Shown: piece by piece, positions 35,675 through 46,629 of the stretch
Position numbering within the stretch: position 1 is the stretch's first letter
How the letters are laid out: every line of letters starts with the position of its first letter
DNA from: Cinclus cinclus
Lineage: Eukaryota; Chordata; Aves; Passeriformes; Cinclidae
Reading direction: 5' to 3'
Assembly: GCF_963662255.1 (NCBI RefSeq)
Contig: NC_085072.1
Span: 7,279,001-7,343,000 of the forward strand
DNA length: 64,000 nucleotides
The notes under the pieces: model-generated
Database searches by the model: none
Seen by the model: only the letters and a program-made list of their open reading frames with translations
What the model was told of the DNA's origin: nothing
Program-made: the position numbers and the translations under genes

Positions 35675-35900
35675 GGCGGGGCGGCCCCGCCGCGGCTCTG
35701 CATGCGCGTCACTTCCGCCCGCCCCGCCCCTGCAACTGCTACTTCCGGAACGCCACTTCCGGGATGTGGCGCCGCCCTGCGGCCGCGAGCGGCACTGCGG
35801 GCGTAGCGCTTCCGGTGCGGGCGGAAACGGGCAGGGCGGACACGGGCGGGGTCCGGCCGGGGGTCGTGGCAGTGGCTGAGGCAGCGGCCTGCTCGGGTGT
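35490..35900. promoter_or_regulatory. LRIF1: CpG island promoter of LRIF1
   Basis: A sharp GC- and CpG-rich block in an otherwise AT-leaning window. ETS-type CTTCCG cores lie at 35711-35717, 35741-35748, 35755-35762 and 35808-35815, and a YY1-like ACATGGCGG at 35671-35679. No TATA box is seen. LRIF1 exon 1 lies on its minus strand. Whether a plus-strand transcript also starts here is unknown. Confidence 0.75.
35594..35674 (-). CDS. LRIF1: LRIF1 exon 1 (two possible versions)
   Basis: Version 1 starts at ATG 35674 (GCCATGT context, protein MSRSLEQRPE...) and uses donor GTGAGT after 35643, leaving phase 2 to join the acceptor at 32017. Version 2 starts at ATG 35630 (MPGDPARRDAPP) and uses donor GTACGG after 35594, leaving phase 1 to join 32009. 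Version 1 keeps an MS start and an ITG that resembles human VSG just before CMY. In version 2 the first ATG becomes an 11-codon upstream frame stopping at 35639. Confidence 0.6.
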
Positions 35901-36059
35901 GCATGAGCCACGGGCTGGCCACGGGACAGCACCACGGAGTGTGGGCGGGTGTTTAAATAGGCAATTTGCATATGGAAGAGTATGTTGTGAAGTCTGCAAG
36001 GGTCGGTATCTGTCAGAGATAGTGGGGTGAACGCATACACGCGTGGGAAGCATTGCATG

Positions 36060-36560
36060 CTATCACTGAGCTTTATATGTAATATGTATGACGTAATATA
36101 TAAAATTAACAACAAAATATAATAATCTATATACTTGTATAATTATAATTAATTGTGGTAAAATAATAAATGAAATAAAATTCATAAATTAATAAAACAA
36201 TAAAATTTTATCATTACTATGCTCTTACATTTTGTATAATCTGTATTATAGACTACACGAGGTAAATATATTTTTGTATTACATTATGTAGATGCTATGA
36301 AAAGAGGCATCTGAGCCTGCACAGACTACAAATGTGTATGTGTACATAAAAAGGAGACTGTGTGAGGCTGTGATATATACATATTTACATATATATATAT
36401 GTAATACATAATTATAGATAATGTACTAATATAGCAGCATGTATAGTATCCAACAACATACAATAACATGACTGTGGGATGTAATAGCAAATATAAGTAC
36501 AAATAATACACTGCATAACACATGGCAGATGTAATATATCCTGTGCATTTTGTTATATAT
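36060..36560. repeat. AT-rich low-complexity region
   Basis: Very AT-rich with repeated TATA/ATAT words, immediately upstream of the CpG island. No gene seen. Confidence 0.7.
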
Positions 36561-36633
36561 TCTGTGTTATTAAAGTTATACTACAGAGGAATGAAAGAGT
36601 GCTTGGGAGTGTGTGCCTTTGTAAAGTAGAAAT

Positions 36634-36680
<47 letters not shown>
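36634..36680 (+). repeat. (TG)n microsatellite
   Basis: About 22 TG dinucleotides, one interruption near 36640. Confidence 0.95.
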
Positions 36681-36681
<1 letters not shown>

Positions 36682-36904
36682 ATAAAATTGTGAGAGAGTG
36701 AAAATAACACAAATCACATTATATATTGTTAAGTGGTCTGTGGTGTAATACTGGGATAGAAGGGTGTCTGAGACTGCAAACACATGGACCTATAGACATG
36801 AATGTATATGTATACAGGTGTATAAATACATGTACTAAGGGTGTTTATATATGATGGAGATTATTATATTATAAATTATATTTACAGGTTGACAAGGCGG
36901 AGAT

Positions 36905-36965
36905 TGGTCACAGGTTGGACTGGATGATCCTGGAGGGCTTTTCCAATCTCAATGATTCCATGATT
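36905..36965 (+). repeat. CR1 3' tail remnant
   Basis: GGATGATCCTGGAGGGCTTT and CAATGATTCCATGATTTG, directly before a pentanucleotide array. Confidence 0.75.
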
Positions 36966-36988
36966 TGCAGTGTCAGACTTTCTGACGC

Positions 36989-37170
36989 GGGAAGGGAAGG
37001 GAAGGGAAGGGAAGGGAAGGGAAGGGAAGGGAAGGGAAGGGAAGGGAAGGGAAGGGAAGGGAAGGGAAGGGAAGGGAAGGGAAGGGAAGGGAAGGGAAGG
37101 GAAGGGAAGGGAAGGGAAGGGAAGGGAAGGGAAGGGAAGGGAAGGGAAGGGAAGGGAAGGGAAGGGAAGG
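36989..37170 (+). repeat. (GGGAA)n microsatellite
   Basis: About 36 units of GGGAA without interruption, purine on the plus strand. The 71-106-codon frames over it are artefacts. Confidence 0.95.
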
Positions 37171-37469
37171 GTTGGGTTTCAAGATCACCTGTTAAAATTT
37201 TGCTTTACCAACCAGAAATTGCCAAAGTGACGTGAAATGATGGGGACGCATCTGGCTGTTCTCCATATGTGGAGGAACAGCTTTGGAAGCTGTGTCCCCA
37301 GGTTTATTCGCCTTCTTTGGCAGGGATGAGCCCATGTGGCTCGGATGGTAAACAAGGACCATGTCACTCCAAACCCCAACTTCCCAAAGCTTCAGCTGCT
37401 TCCCCAGCAGCCCAGAGCCAACACACTGACAGTCCCCAGTGTGGCCAAACATGTCACCTTATCCATGAA

Positions 37470-37602
37470 GATAAGCCAGGTTGGATGGTTTTGGAGCACC
37501 CTGGGATAGTGGAAAGGTGTCCCTGCCCATGACAGGGGGTGGGACGGGATGAGCTTTAAAGTCCCCCCCAACCCAAACCAGTCTGGGATTCTGTGATTCT
37601 GA
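37470..37602 (+). repeat. CR1 3' tail
   Basis: GGGATGAGCTTTAAAGTCC then CTGGGATTCTGTGATTCTG. Confidence 0.8.
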
Positions 37603-37712
37603 GATGTTACAAAACTGCTTGAGAGATTCTTGTCACTGATTTTCATGTTGCTCCTGGGAACAGACTGAAAGACCCTTTCATATTCTGTCCTCTCTCTCCC
37701 TTGCTCTATGAC

Positions 37713-37862
37713 CAGGATCATAGAATCCCAGAATCACTTAGGTTGAAAGTTACTTCCAAGACTATCAAGTCCAACCTGTGACCAGTCACCAGCTGGACAA
37801 GACAACTGTGCACCTCATGCAGTCGCTCCTTGAAACTGTCCAAGGACAGTGACTTCACCAAC
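37713..37862 (-). repeat. CR1 3' fragment
   Basis: ATCATAGAATCCCAGAATCA and TCAAGTCCAACCTGTGACC. Confidence 0.8.
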
Positions 37863-38756
37863 AATGCATCTCCCATTTGCCCTCTCCCCACCAAGCAAGA
37901 GAATGAGTCAAAACAAAACTCTCTGTATTTGTGAATGTCCAGATTGTGGTAACAGGATATTGGGGTAATACAGGAGAAGGTGAGTTCTCTGAAGTAACAA
38001 CACCCATCCCATGGAGTACCCACGCTGGAGAAGAAATGCAAGGAAGAATGAGCAGCAGAGGGGAGTTTTTATGGACTGACCACATTCCACGTTCCCCATT
38101 CCCACTGTACTGCCCAGGCTGGAGGGAAAGAGGGGAGTTGGGGATATGAAGCTGAGCCTGGGAAAAAAGTGGTTTAAATCTTATATTGTTTTCTCATCAT
38201 CCAACCATATTTTAATTTGCAATAAACTAAATTAATTTTTCCAGCATCAAGTGTTTACCCATGACAATTGTTGGTGTCACGTGGAGTTTGTAGGAATTTG
38301 GCAGAAAATAATCCTCCTGTATCCCAACTGGTCCTCAGAGGAGCTGGGAACATCTGGGTTGAATTTCCAGTCATGACCAATTGGGCACCACAAGTCTGCT
38401 CCTGTGCAATAAGGACTTTCATAATCACAAATTCACAAACAGTAGGAATTACTGAAACAACAGAAATATAGGTTTGGAATTGCCATTGACAAATGCACCA
38501 GAATGATGATGATGGTGATGATGTTAATCAATAACAACAACCATACTAATAATGATGTGCTAACTTGGGTAATAATAATTGTATGCAAAATATTACCAAG
38601 AAGGCATCCCCAGCTGGGAGAAGGGAGAGCAGAGGCACCCACTGATTCTCTCCAAGGTGTTCCTCCTCATTAGGGTAATTTATACCCAACCCGATCATCC
38701 TCCTCCTATTTTATGTACAGCATGATCCAGGCAAAGCGTTGAGTTATAAAGTCATC
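37863..38756. other. Intergenic, nothing recognised
   Basis: Includes a GATGAT-rich patch near 38503-38522 only. Confidence 0.45.
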
Positions 38757-39040
38757 CACAGAATCCTGGAATCATTCAGTTGGAAAAGCCCCACAGGACC
38801 ACTGACTCCAGCCTGTGAATGGTCTCCACCTTATCAGCCAGACCAGAGCACTAAGTATTTCATCCAGGTATTCCTTGGATACCTCCAGGGATGGAGACTC
38901 CTTGAGCAGCCTCTTTTAATGCCTGAGCACCCTTTTCATGAAGAAATTTCTCCTCATGTCCAACTTGAACCTCCACTGGCACATCTTGAGGTTCAAAACA
39001 CAGAGGTTTAGACCATCTTCTGATCTTTGTGGTTCCTGAT
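38757..39040 (-). repeat. CR1 3' fragment
   Basis: CACAGAATCCTGGAATCATT and the CR1-like CCAGGGATGGAGACTCC. Confidence 0.75.
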
Positions 39041-39439
39041 ACACCTAAAAAAATATAATCTTTAGAATTACTATTCCTTTATAAACAAAGACTGAGCTTG
39101 GAACTTGCCATGAAACCAGTAGTGGGCTTACAGAGAGAGAGGTGTCAGGTATCACCTGACACTTGAGAACAGTGTCTGGCATGTGACACCAGGCAAAGAC
39201 ACCATGACCGGTCACAGTGTGGTCATTCTGAGATGATTCGGCACTGATTCAGCCCTTGGGCTGCATCAAGAGGTTACCTGGAGAAACACCCCACCACTTC
39301 AGCCCAGGAGGGAGCCTTTACAAGCTCTCATGGGTACTTCTTGTCCAGCACTTTATCAATGGGATTTGCTTATGCCCAAACTCATGCTTGTGAATCTTTC
39401 TCCATTTTTCTACAAGATCTATAATCCTAGTCAAAACCC

Positions 39440-39653
39440 AGAATCACTGAATCATGGAATAATTTCAGCTGGAGAAGCCCTCTAAGATCATCAAGACCAA
39501 TTATTAGCCCAGCACTGCCAAAGCTACCACTAAACTGCAACCCCTGAACGCCTCCAGGGATGGTGACTCCACCTGTGCCCTGGGCAGCCTATGCCAGGGC
39601 CTGACCACTCTTGCCATGAAGAAATTTTTCCCAATGTCCAAACTAAACCTCCC
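39440..39653 (-). repeat. CR1 fragment, half interrupted by ERV
   Basis: Reverse CR1 3' end. It breaks at ...AACTAAACCTCCC at the ERV edge and resumes at 44392. Confidence 0.85.
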
Positions 39654-40040
39654 TGTTGCAAGAAGCGACTGGAGTCAGACAGGTAACACTCGTAGAGTTA
39701 ATAGTGAATGCTCAACTTTATTATACAAGCTGTTGTCTTTTATAAAGGTCTGACATATGTGCATGCACTCACGCGCCTAATACTAATATTTATTGGCTAC
39801 AAACAACGGTTCACGTGCCGCGGCTACCCTACTAATTGGTTACAGCATTTTATGTTTATGTTCTACTTTCTTGTTCTTGCGATTAGCACATCCTGGCTTG
39901 CTTTCTCACTCTTGCCACCAGTTTATCTCTTATTCTCAGTCCAAGGTCAGCATGCCTTTGCTAGTACTAAAATAGGCCAATTTATCCCAACACTGCAAAG
40001 CAAGCTCTCCGCGGCCTCACTGGCCCAAAACTCCTCCACA
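39654..40040 (-). repeat. ERV 3' LTR
   Basis: On the minus strand starts TGTGGAGGAG and ends in TTGCAACA-type CA. By eye it differs from the partner LTR at about 15 positions (roughly 4%). Confidence 0.92.
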
Positions 40041-40060
40041 ATTCCCCCTTTTTCTTTTTG
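40041..40060 (-). other. ERV polypurine tract
   Basis: Minus strand reads CAAAAAGAAAAAGGGGGAAT directly before the 3' LTR, the usual plus-strand primer position. Confidence 0.85.
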
Positions 40061-40084
40061 CATAAGCCAGGCATTATTAACTGT

Positions 40085-40330
40085 TCTAAGAGGCATATTC
40101 TTTTACATATGATATAGTGTAGCTAGCAAGCAGCAAAATTATAACTATAGTTTAAAGCATCCCAAGCCCCGGCTTAATCAACAATTCAATCCAACCCATA
40201 ATACCAAGTTTTGAAACCCAGTCTCCTAAAGGATCATCTGTTTAATTGATCTCTTAGTTTTTGTACTTTTTTATGAATTGACTCAGAATGATCGGATAGG
40301 TTCATGCAGCACATACCTTCAAATTTTTCA
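40085..40330 (-). pseudogene. ERV env transmembrane remnant
   Basis: Minus-strand frames interrupted by stops show a heptad-like stretch, then a conserved GDW-like motif and a hydrophobic membrane span, as at the end of retroviral TM proteins. No surface subunit is recognised in the sequence upstream (40330-40880). Confidence 0.5.
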
Positions 40331-40899
40331 CACCCATGATTATGTGCTAACAAAAATTTATTGCTGCCCAATTCTGCAGAACTGCATGATTTACATTATT
40401 AACATTTTGGGATAATTCATCTAAAATGGTACTGGTTAAATTAATTTCGTTTTTCATCCATCAAGTCAAACGCTGGTTCTTTTATTTAATTAATTTGTCC
40501 AATGTGGGTCTGCCCAGCTCAAAGCGACAATGCTTGTGAGCAGAGGGAACAAGATGCCGATAGTACTTTTCCCTGTTTTACCTTTTGGGCCTGCCATACT
40601 GCTCTTTTAATTGCCCAAATTGTATTGCCAATTTAAATACTTCCTCGCCCCCATGATCCTGTGGAGTATATACGGGTTATTGTAACACAACTACACTATC
40701 TGAACTAAACAACACAGGATTCTGACTATAACAAGCGGTGCACAACGCTCCCTCAATATATACTGCTTAATCAATAAATTTATCACTCTTTGTTGTCAAT
40801 CATATCGGTCTGCTTGGCGGCTCGAGTCCATTTGCTCAGCATCCACTGGGGTCCTTCACCTGTGGAGACACAAGAATACCCTCTTCCCATGAATAAAAG

Positions 40900-41420
40900 T
40901 GGTACAGGGCCCTCCCAGGAACCAGTTGCAGGATTTTTATAATGCACTAAAACCTCTGATTGTTATAATTTATCCCATTTTACATAATGCATTAATGCTG
41001 GGGGCATTTCAGCCTCACCTACAAGACTCAAAAAATTTAGCATAAATAACACCTTATGCAATCTATTCTGGGGCTGCAATTCTTCTGACGATTTTTGTTT
41101 GGCCAGTTGTTCTTTGAGAGTCCTGTTTGCCTGTTCCACTATTGCTTGGCCAGTGGAATTATGAGGGACTCCCAGTAAATGCTCGATTCCCCTTTCTGCA
41201 AAAAAATTTTGCTACTCTTTCGCCCTCATAGGTGGGACCATTATCTATTTTTATTTGTGTGGGTGTTCCCAAAACCGTAAAGCAGGCTAATAAATGTCGT
41301 ATAATGTGCGTTGCATGCTCCCCTGTCTGGGCTGTGACCCAAACCATGTGAGAAAAGGTATCAACTGTCACATGCACATATTTTTGCCTGCCAAACTCAG
41401 CAACATATGTAACATCCATT
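40900..41420 (-). pseudogene. ERV integrase remnant
   Basis: The frame at 41159-41419 holds the integrase core with DVTYV and IKIDNGPTY, the first two residues of the D,D-35-E triad. The frame then shifts before the glutamate region, which lies in another frame near 41120-41160. Confidence 0.8.
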
Positions 41421-41599
41421 TGCCATAGCTCACAGGCTTGGAGATCTCTAGGATTAACTCCTAGCCCCAGTGATCCTGTATGATGACTGCACTGATCACA
41501 TGATTTTACTATCCCCTGGGCATCTGCTCATGACAGTTGAAACTGTCTTTTTAACATTTTTACCGACTGGTGGAACATGCTATGACTGTTTTGCTGCGG

Positions 41600-41930
41600 C
41601 AAAAGAATCAATGGGGCCTTTGTGCACAATCGAGACTAACTGATCTGCTCTATCATTCCCTTCCCAAGTCCCAAGGTTGTTTGATGGCTTCTGATGTGAA
41701 GAATGCAGCAGGGAGTGGATCGTTCATTAATACTCTTTTGTAGCTGTAAAAATAGTTGCCCCAAGATTTCGCGTTTGGGCAGCCATAACACTGCATCTTC
41801 TATTCTTTGAACGATTCCTACTACATATAGGGAATCTGACACTATATTTAAGTTCTGATGTCTCCATTATCCCCATGCCCAAAGGACAGCTTTCAGTTCC
41901 AAGGTTTGCAGGGAATCATCTCGAGAGCCA
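41600..41930 (-). pseudogene. ERV RNase H / start of integrase remnant
   Basis: Frame 41636-41842 matches the retroviral RNase H end followed by the integrase start (SDSLYVVGIVQRIEDA, then a ...HIRSHQ segment). Broken on both sides. Confidence 0.7.
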
Positions 41931-41939
41931 ATAATTTTA

Positions 41940-42260
41940 TGATGATGCCATTGTGTCTTGAGGTTGTAACGGAATGGTGAAAAAACAGTCTTTAAGGTCA
42001 ATAACTACAATGTGCCAACCTTCTGGTAGCATAGTCGCCAGAGGCATTCCTGGTTGGAGGGCCCTCATAGCCCACATTTGGTCGTTGACTTTTCATAGGT
42101 CATGTAAGAGCAGCCACTTTCCAGATTTCTTTGGAATTACAAATGTTGGTGTGTTCCGGGGGCTGGCGAATGGCTTAATATGACCCACTTTTAACTGTTC
42201 TTATACTAATTCGTGCGCGATTTGAAGCCGCTCCTCAGACAGTGGCCATTGCTCCACCCA
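41940..42260 (-). pseudogene. ERV reverse transcriptase remnant, active-site region deleted
   Basis: Minus strand shows the RT fingers and the first catalytic-aspartate motif (IDLKDCFF near 42000) with several frame breaks. The sequence then jumps to RNase H by 41930, so the palm containing the YxDD box is missing. Confidence 0.75.
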
Positions 42261-42273
42261 TGGAACCAAATCC

Positions 42274-42462
42274 TCAATCCTGTCGTGGCAGGCACCTGCG
42301 AAAAATATCATTTTCTAAAGGTTCTTTATGATACGCCAGCAGCTGTGCAATTCGTGTCCCTTTTTTAATTGTAATCGGTGGTTGTATTGCATATGCCATA
42401 ATTTGGATTTCACCAGTATAATCAGCATCTATGATCCCGGGCAGCACAATGAGTCCTGCCAT
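42274..42462 (-). pseudogene. ERV dUTPase-like domain remnant
   Basis: Contains LPGIIDADYTGEIQI and KGTRIAQLL, the trimeric dUTPase motifs seen fused near protease in betaretroviruses. Confidence 0.8.
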
Positions 42463-42693
42463 ACTAGTCGAAGATCACCCTAATAGCAAAGCACCTAAAG
42501 CGCTGGCTTCATGATAAATAGGTCCAGTCACCCCTGTTGGAATCTTTACTACCCGGGAGTCTAACAGAGTCATGTCTACTGCTGCTGCCAAGTCGATTCC
42601 CAAACTGCCTCTTGTGGCAGGGGGTTGAAGCTATTGGATAGCATTGGGCCGGCCACTTGCGTCCTTGAGTGGGGACCCATTGCGCTTCTCTGC

Positions 42694-42960
42694 CTTTTTT
42701 TTTTTTTTTTTTCTCTCTGTCGGTACGCGTTCCCTTTTGTGAACTTAAGGAGGAAACTGCGGACGATGGCGGGGCCGGGGGCGGGCCGGGGCCAGCACGG
42801 CGGCGGCGGGCACTGAGGCGGCGGAGCTCGGAAGGCTCCGGGAGCCGTGGGGTAGATGGTGCGGATGTGGCGCTCAGCGCTGCTGCGGGAGCCGCCAACG
42901 CTCAGCTCGCCGGGGGCAGCTCCGCGAACGGCGGGGCTCACAGTGGATTGCATAGCTATT
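42694..42960 (-). other. GC-rich block ending in an A-tract inside the ERV
   Basis: On the minus strand a strongly GC-rich segment (about 42730-42950) is followed by about 18 A residues (complement of 42694-42712). Its composition differs from the AT-richer ERV around it. It may be a proline/alanine-rich gag segment or a captured polyadenylated sequence. Confidence 0.45.
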
Positions 42961-42974
42961 TCCTCGTTTGGCTT

Positions 42975-43373
42975 TTATTCTCGCTTTCGTTTTAGTTCCC
43001 CTTGTAACTCTTGCACCTTATCTACTAATTTTGCGGCGGTCGACTGGGTGTGTTCATCCATTTTTTGCACTAGTTTCGCCATTTGCTTGGCGAGCTGCGC
43101 TAGGCTAGGCTCTTTAGGACCCGGTTCTAAGGGGCCTTCCCAGTCCGCATTGTCATCGCCCTCCGGCAGCGGCACCGTGGCGGGGGGGGATGGCGATCGG
43201 CAGCTCGGACCCCCCAACTCTGCAGCACAGCTATTAATAACTATTCCAGAGTTGTTTTCAGTAACCGCACTTAAGGTAGAAGCCGTAGACAACGGCGGAA
43301 CCGAGGGCAGCTCCGTGAGCGGTGGGACAGATCGTACTGCGGAAACATCCCCCGCCGTCATTCGTTTAAGCAT
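42975..43373 (-). pseudogene. ERV gag remnant, middle part
   Basis: A 132-codon frame, Ser/Pro-rich then ending in a lysine-rich coiled coil (LVDKVQELQGELKRKRE). It follows the matrix-like frame in gag position. Confidence 0.6.
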
Positions 43374-43430
43374 ATCAGATACAGACGGGCATTGATGGGC
43401 TGATAGATCTTTAACTGGCGCTTGCCCATG

Positions 43431-43814
43431 TTATCCCAAAAAGGCGTTTAAAAGTCCGAGCCCTTTAACCGGCAATAGGGGTTTCGCCGCTCCCTCCGGC
43501 GGTGCAGGAGCCTCAACAGCGGCAACAACTATCTTTACCTCCGCTTTCACATGATTTAAGGTGTTAATAACCGTGCGCCAGGTAGTACGGAAGTCTTTAA
43601 TTTCTCTATCCTTGCTCGTGATCGTCATGTCCCACATGTGATCACTGAGAGCATGCCAAGCCTCTGCTTGAAACACAAGTGGCGAGCTAGTGAGAAACCC
43701 GTGTTCTCGCTCCCACTTCACCAATTTGGTGAGGGTCTTCTCCGCTACTGATTCCCCTCGCTTAGCGAGTATACTAAGCAGTAGCTTCACCGCGGCAGCA
43801 CATTCACTTTCCAT
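43431..43814 (-). CDS. ERV gag matrix-like frame, partial
   Basis: Helical N-terminal gag-like frame of 127 codons starting about 170 bases inside the primer site. Typical matrix features are the LVKWEREHGF stretch and the later TWRTVINTL. It ends in a stop, so gag is truncated. Not expected to function. Confidence 0.65.
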   Translation of the reverse strand: MESECAAAVKLLLSILAKRGESVAEKTLTKLVKWEREHGFLTSSPLVFQAEAWHALSDHMWDMTITSKDREIKDFRTTWRTVINTLNHVKAEVKIVVAAVEAPAPPEGAAKPLLPVKGLGLLNAFLG

Positions 43815-43984
43815 GCTTGCCTTTAATCAGGACCGGGAAGAGAGCGCTCGATTCTTCCTACCTCCTCTAGGGACGGTCCCTCGCTCCTTTTTCCGCTTTG
43901 CCTCCACCACACGCCATAGCAAGATTAGCGAGTTCGCATCAACGCCTGTACGTCTATAGCGAAAACCGCGTCCCACCGCGCTGC

Positions 43985-44002
43985 GTCCCTGTTCAGGCGC
44001 CA
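43985..44002 (-). other. Retroviral primer-binding site, tRNA-Lys3-like
   Basis: Minus strand reads TGGCGCCTGAACAGGGAC, one mismatch from the tRNA-Lys3 site, two bases from the LTR at 44005. Confidence 0.88.
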
Positions 44003-44004
44003 AA

Positions 44005-44391
44005 TGTTGCGAGGAGTGACCGGAGTCAGACAGGTAACACTCATAAGAGTTATGGTGAATGCTCCACTTTATTATACAAGCTGTTGTCTTTTATAAAGGT
44101 CTGACATATGTGCATGCACTCACGCGCCTAATTCTAATATTTATTGGCTACAAACAACTGTTCACGTGCCGCGGCTACCCTACTAATTGGTTACAGCATT
44201 TTATGGTTTTGTTCTACTTTCTTGTTCTTGCGATTAGCACATCCTGGCTTGCTTTCTCACTCTTGCCACCTGTTTATCTCTTATTCTCAGTCCAAGGTCA
44301 GCATGCCTTTACTAGTACTAAAATAGGCCAATTTATCCCAACACTGCAAAGCAAGCTCTCCGCGGCCTCACTGGCCCAAAACTCCTCCACA
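44005..44391 (-). repeat. ERV 5' LTR
   Basis: Same length as the 3' LTR; TG...CA ends. Followed by the target duplication CCTCCC and the resumed CR1. Confidence 0.92.
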
Positions 44392-44545
44392 CCTCCCCTG
44401 GAACAGCTGGAGGCTGTATCCTCTTGTCCTGTCCTTGTTCCTTGGGAGCAGAGCCAGACCCCACCTGGCAGCCCCCTCCTGTCAGGGAGTTGTAGAGACC
44501 CAGAAGGTCCCCCCTGAGCCTCCTTTTTCACCAGGTCTTCCCCTG
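44392..44545 (-). repeat. CR1 fragment, other half of the interrupted copy
   Basis: Resumes as CCTCCCCTGGAACAGCTGG, continuing the CR1 read at 39440-39653. Confidence 0.85.
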
Positions 44546-44913
44546 TGGAGGATCAGGCACAGGCAGGATTTGTGGAGGACACTGTGACTGTCGCAACAGG
44601 AAAGGTGTGATCAGAGAAGGTCCCATGGAGCTGAGCCAGCTCCCAGAGACTCGTGCTCAGTCCCCCCTCTCAAGGAGGACTCCAAGGGCATATGTGCATA
44701 TGTGAACAAAACAGCACAAAAAAATCTAATTTACATAAGAGGCTGCACTGGGTAAACTATGAAAGGAAGTAGATTGGGTCCCCTGGTTCTCTTTTTCCTC
44801 TCTTTCACTTTTGCTTTGTCTCACAAGCGCAGCTCCAGGAACAAGGTGGGATCTAAGGACTAGTAATAATCTTTGCTCTTGTTCTCTTCCTCCCCCTTTT
44901 CTGTCTTTATTTC
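44546..44913. other. Intergenic, nothing recognised
   Basis: No gene or repeat identified. Confidence 0.45.
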
Positions 44914-46375
44914 ACAGAATCACAGAATGTCCTGAGCTGGAAAGGACCCACAAAGAGAGTCCCACTCCTAGCCCTGCACAGACATCCCAACAATCCCACC
45001 CTGTCCCTAAGAGCATTGTCCAAACACTCCTGGAGCTCTGGCAGCCTTGGGCAATGACCATTCCCTGGGGAGCCTGTTCAGAGCCCCAGCACCCTCTGGG
45101 GGAAGAACCTGTCCTTGATATTCAAGCTAATCCTCCCCTGATACTCCAGGATCCAGCCATTCCCTCTGGTCCTGTCCCTAGTCACCACAGAGAAGAGATC
45201 AGTGTTTGCCCCTCCTCTTCCCTTGACATGAAAATTGTAACTGTGGTGAGTCTCCGTTCAGTCTCCTCCATCTGAACAGAGAACGTGCCCTCAGCTGCTC
45301 CTCCTATGGCTTCCCCTCAAGCTCTTTACCATCTTTGTTTCCCTCCTTTGGATGCTCTTCAACAGCTTAATGTCTTTTTTATCTTGTGGTGGCCAAAACT
45401 GTCCCCAGCGCTCAAGGTGAGGCCACCCCAGCCCAGAGCAGAGTGGGACAATCCCATCCCTACCCAGCCATCAGTGCTGGGCCTGATGCCCCCAAGGCAG
45501 GGATGTCCACCCTGCTTGCCAGGGCACTGCTGGCTCAGATCCAACTGGCCATTGACCAGGACCCCTGCATCCCTTTCCATGGCACTGCTCTCCAGCCTCT
45601 CATTCCCCAGTCTGTCCATACACCCAAGTTTGCCCCATCCCAGGTGCAGAATCCAGCACCTTCCCTTGTTCAACTTCATACATTTGGTGATTACCCACCT
45701 CTAATTTGTTGAGGTTTCTCTGCAGGGCCTCCCTGCCTTCGAAGGAGTCAACTGCTCCTTCCCAGATTTGTATAATCTGTGAACTTGCTCAGTACCCCAT
45801 CTAGTCCTGCATCCAAGTTATTTATGAAAGTGTTGAAGAGCACTGAGCTGAGGAAGGAGACCTGTGAAACCCCACTAGTAACAGGTCTTCAGTCTGATGT
45901 CACCTCAGTCATTGTCACCCTTTGTGCCTGACCTGTGAGCCAGCTGCTCACCCATTCCATGATGTTTTAATCCAGCTATGGGCTGGACATTTTGTCCAGA
46001 AGAATCCTTGGAGAGACAGTATTGAAAGCTTTACTGAAATCCAAAAAAGATTCCATCAACTGGTTTTCCTGGATCAACCAGCTGGGTCACCTTGTCCTAA
46101 CAGGAAGTCAGGTTTGATAAGCAGGACCTTCCTTTCATGAAGCTGTTCTGGCTGTGACCGATGACTGCATTGTCCTTCAGGTGTGTTTTCCATATCTCCC
46201 ACAGTAACCTTCTCCGCTACTTCACCAGGCACTGAAGTGACACTGACAGGTCTGTAGTTTTGAGGGTGCTCTGGAGTTGCCCCCTTGCTTTGCTTGGGCA
46301 AAGCATGGTTTTCACATTCCATCCTGTGCCCTGGAAGTTTGTTGTGGGAGTTGGGAGACTGAGTAGTGGTACTGT
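44914..46375 (-). repeat. Long CR1 LINE with reverse transcriptase remnant
   Basis: From CACAGAATCACAGAATGTCC at its 3' end into RT sequence (minus frame with MKLNKGRCWILHLGWG near 45640 and LVNGQLDLSQQC near 45560). Many stops. Confidence 0.85.
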
Positions 46376-46629
46376 AGCTTGTTAGCCAGCTCCTCTGAGG
46401 AGCTTGTGGTAGGAGTTGACGATTCTTGGAAGTTAACTGCAGAAAATCAAGGGCTTGTAGCCACCACTCCTGTGGAAGTGCATTGTAAATATTCAAGAGC
46501 TTGTTGGCTGACACCTTTGGAGTTTATACTCTAGACTCAACTGGCTGGTTCCTGGAGTTGAGGCAACTGTACAATAAAAGTTCAGCCTGATGAGGATTTA
46601 CAATGAACCAACCAATGGGTCATGACATC

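Larger units (their letters stand above)
39654..44391 (-). mobile_element. Complete-ended but defective ERV (4.74 kb), betaretrovirus-like
   Basis: Two LTRs of exactly 387 bp (39654-40040 and 44005-44391) flank 3.96 kb of internal sequence. The target duplication CCTCCC occurs at 39648-39653 and 44392-44397, within a CR1. A tRNA-Lys3-like primer site, a polypurine tract and gag, dUTPase, RT, RNase H, integrase and env remnants are all in minus-strand order. Frameshifts, stops and a large RT deletion leave it unable to encode its enzymes. The dUTPase next to protease, the Lys primer and the 6-bp duplication point to a betaretrovirus-like (ERVK-type) lineage. Confidence 0.9.

Noticed and set aside
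35302..36030. Frames of 144-206 codons on both strands
   Set aside because: CpG-island DNA has few stop codons; the frames lack homology and overlap the LRIF1 promoter and first exon.
36915..37235. 106-codon Gly/Lys/Arg/Glu repeat protein
   Set aside because: Direct translation of the (GGGAA)n microsatellite.
44811..45704. Frames of 106-154 codons
   Set aside because: Antisense or shifted readings of a long CR1 copy.
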